From: an uncultured Collinsella sp.
Lineage (GTDB): Bacteria; Actinomycetota; Coriobacteriia; Coriobacteriales; Coriobacteriaceae
NCBI GenBank assembly: GCA_902489515.1
Contig: CABUAL010000121.1
Coordinates: forward strand, 1-5,842
Direction: 5' to 3'
Length of the DNA stretch: 5,842 bases
Shown: piece by piece, positions 4,828 through 5,842 of the stretch
Layout: the number at the start of each line of letters is the position of its first letter
How positions within the stretch are numbered: position 1 is the stretch's first letter
Translations under genes and position numbers: made by a program
Notes under the pieces: model-generated
The model's database searches: none
What the model was told of the DNA's origin: nothing
Seen by the model: the letters and a program-made list of their open reading frames with translations, nothing else

Positions 4828-5820
4828 ATGACGGCCACACCGTGGGGATTCCGGGACATATTGCCCGAGGAGGCTCAGGCGCGCGAGGAGATCGCATGTA
4901 CGGTGAAGGGCTGCTTTAGGGAGCATCATTACCTTCCGGTCGAGACGCCGCTGCTCGAGGACAAGGGTTCTCTTGAGGAAGGCGGTCGCATTGCGGACAC
5001 GCCGTTCAAGCTCTTTGACGATGATGGCCGTCTGCTGGTAGTCCGTCCCGACAATACGTTGCCCATCGTGCGCCTGGTTTCGACCCGCATGCGCGCGGCC
5101 GATCTGCCCCTGCGCCTTCGCTACGAGGCGCCGGTGGTTCGTGAGTGCCAGCGCAACGCCGGCGGCTCGCGCCAGTTTACACAACTGGGCTTTGAGCTTA
5201 TCGGTGCGGGTGATGCCGCGGGCGATGTCGAGATTGTCTCGCTCGTTGCCGAGGCCGTACGCGAGCTGGCACTTCCCGATGCGCGAATTATCGCAGGTAG
5301 TGTGCGTCCGTTTAAGGAATTGCTCGCGGTATGCGAGGATCGTGAGCTGGCTGCCGAGGCCCTGCGCTGCGTGCATGCCAACGACTTTGTGGGCCTCGAT
5401 GCCCGCGTGGCGGAAAGCGCCGAGTCCGAGGCCGTTAAGGTCGCCATTAGCGAGCTGCCGCGCCTGCACGGTGGTGCCGAGGTGCTCGACCGCGTCGACG
5501 CGCTGCTGGCGGCGGCGGGCATTGTTGCGCCGCTCACGCGCGAGCTGCGTGCCCTGGTCGAGGGCCTGGCTCCCGAGGACGCTCAGGTGCTGTCCTTCGA
5601 CTTCTCCATCATGAACTCGTTTGATTACTACACGGGCCTGGTCTTTAAGGCCTATGCCGGTGGCCTGCCCGATCCGGTGGGCTCGGGCGGTCGCTACGAC
5701 TCCATCTTTACCGGTGCATTTGGCGACGGCATCGAGGTGCCGGCGGCGGGCGCCGGTACGCGTGTCGCGGCCGCGCACGATCAGGTGACGGCCGGGATCG
5801 CGCAGCTCAGAGACGTCTAA
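4828..5820 (+). CDS. hisZ: ATP phosphoribosyltransferase regulatory subunit HisZ
   Basis: HisZ is a catalytically inactive paralogue of histidyl-tRNA synthetase that partners short-form HisG in the first step of histidine synthesis (ATP plus PRPP to phosphoribosyl-ATP) and is needed for its activity and histidine feedback. The 330-residue protein opens PWGFRDILPEEA, typical of HisZ/HisRS. It has RPDNTLPIVR (residues 73-82), a motif-2-like RYEAPVVRECQRNAGGSRQFTQLGFELIG split around residues 98-126, and the histidine-binding region DYYTGLVF (266-273) followed by GSGGRYD (285-291). It ends without the C-terminal anticodon-binding domain of HisRS, and the HisRS motif-2 loop RYERP is not conserved, so it is not a synthetase. 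Length is within the usual HisZ range. The start is set by AGGAGG at 4814-4819. A short-form hisG should follow beyond the window; the 22 nt after the stop show no start. Confidence 0.93.
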   Translation: MTATPWGFRDILPEEAQAREEIACTVKGCFREHHYLPVETPLLEDKGSLEEGGRIADTPFKLFDDDGRLLVVRPDNTLPIVRLVSTRMRAADLPLRLRYEAPVVRECQRNAGGSRQFTQLGFELIGAGDAAGDVEIVSLVAEAVRELALPDARIIAGSVRPFKELLAVCEDRELAAEALRCVHANDFVGLDARVAESAESEAVKVAISELPRLHGGAEVLDRVDALLAAAGIVAPLTRELRALVEGLAPEDAQVLSFDFSIMNSFDYYTGLVFKAYAGGLPDPVGSGGRYDSIFTGAFGDGIEVPAAGAGTRVAAAHDQVTAGIAQLRDV

Positions 5821-5842
5821 GCCTGCAGCCTCGAGCACGTCG

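Noticed and set aside
4748..4831. 27-codon frame ahead of hisZ (MLKYPEDRRSYAG...) as a leader peptide
   Set aside because: It has no Shine-Dalgarno sequence and no His codons, and its stop simply overlaps the hisZ ATG. It reads through the hairpin by chance.
4795..5838. 347-codon minus-strand open frame opposite hisZ
   Set aside because: It mirrors the strongly supported hisZ and has no domain or ribosome binding site that I can recognise.

Overview
The window looks like part of a high-GC gut Actinobacterium of the Coriobacteriia, most likely Collinsella or a close relative. That assignment is an inference from base composition, codon use and gene content; no marker gene is present to prove it. 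All six genes are on the + strand.

Positions 1-3581 hold a sugar-uptake locus. It starts with a 5'-truncated SIS-domain deglycase of the FrlB/GfrF/FraB family (1-957). After a strong intrinsic terminator (993-1021) come the four subunits of a mannose-family phosphotransferase system in the order IIA (1052-1468), IIB (1485-1955), IIC (1964-2755) and IID (2745-3581). Spacings are tight, and IIC and IID overlap by 11 nt. A second terminator-like hairpin (3614-3647) separates IID from a TIM-barrel epimerase resembling fructoselysine 3-epimerase FrlC (3665-4501).

Read together, the PTS would import a sugar and phosphorylate it. The deglycase would then split an Amadori-type sugar-amine 6-phosphate into a hexose 6-phosphate and a free amine or amino acid. 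The epimerase would bring C3-epimeric forms into the pathway. No FrlD-type kinase is seen, and none is needed if the PTS phosphorylates the substrate. The exact substrate (fructoselysine, glucoselysine, fructose-asparagine or another) cannot be read from sequence. I recall that Collinsella intestinalis has been reported to degrade fructoselysine, which would fit.

Positions 4502-4827 (326 nt) hold no convincing gene. They contain a weak terminator after the epimerase, two related 62-nt-spaced hairpin repeats plus a third half copy, and a 12-bp perfect hairpin just ahead of the next gene. Positions 4828-5820 encode HisZ, the HisRS-like regulatory subunit of ATP phosphoribosyltransferase. It probably begins a histidine-biosynthesis unit that continues beyond the window. 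The last 22 nt show no gene start.
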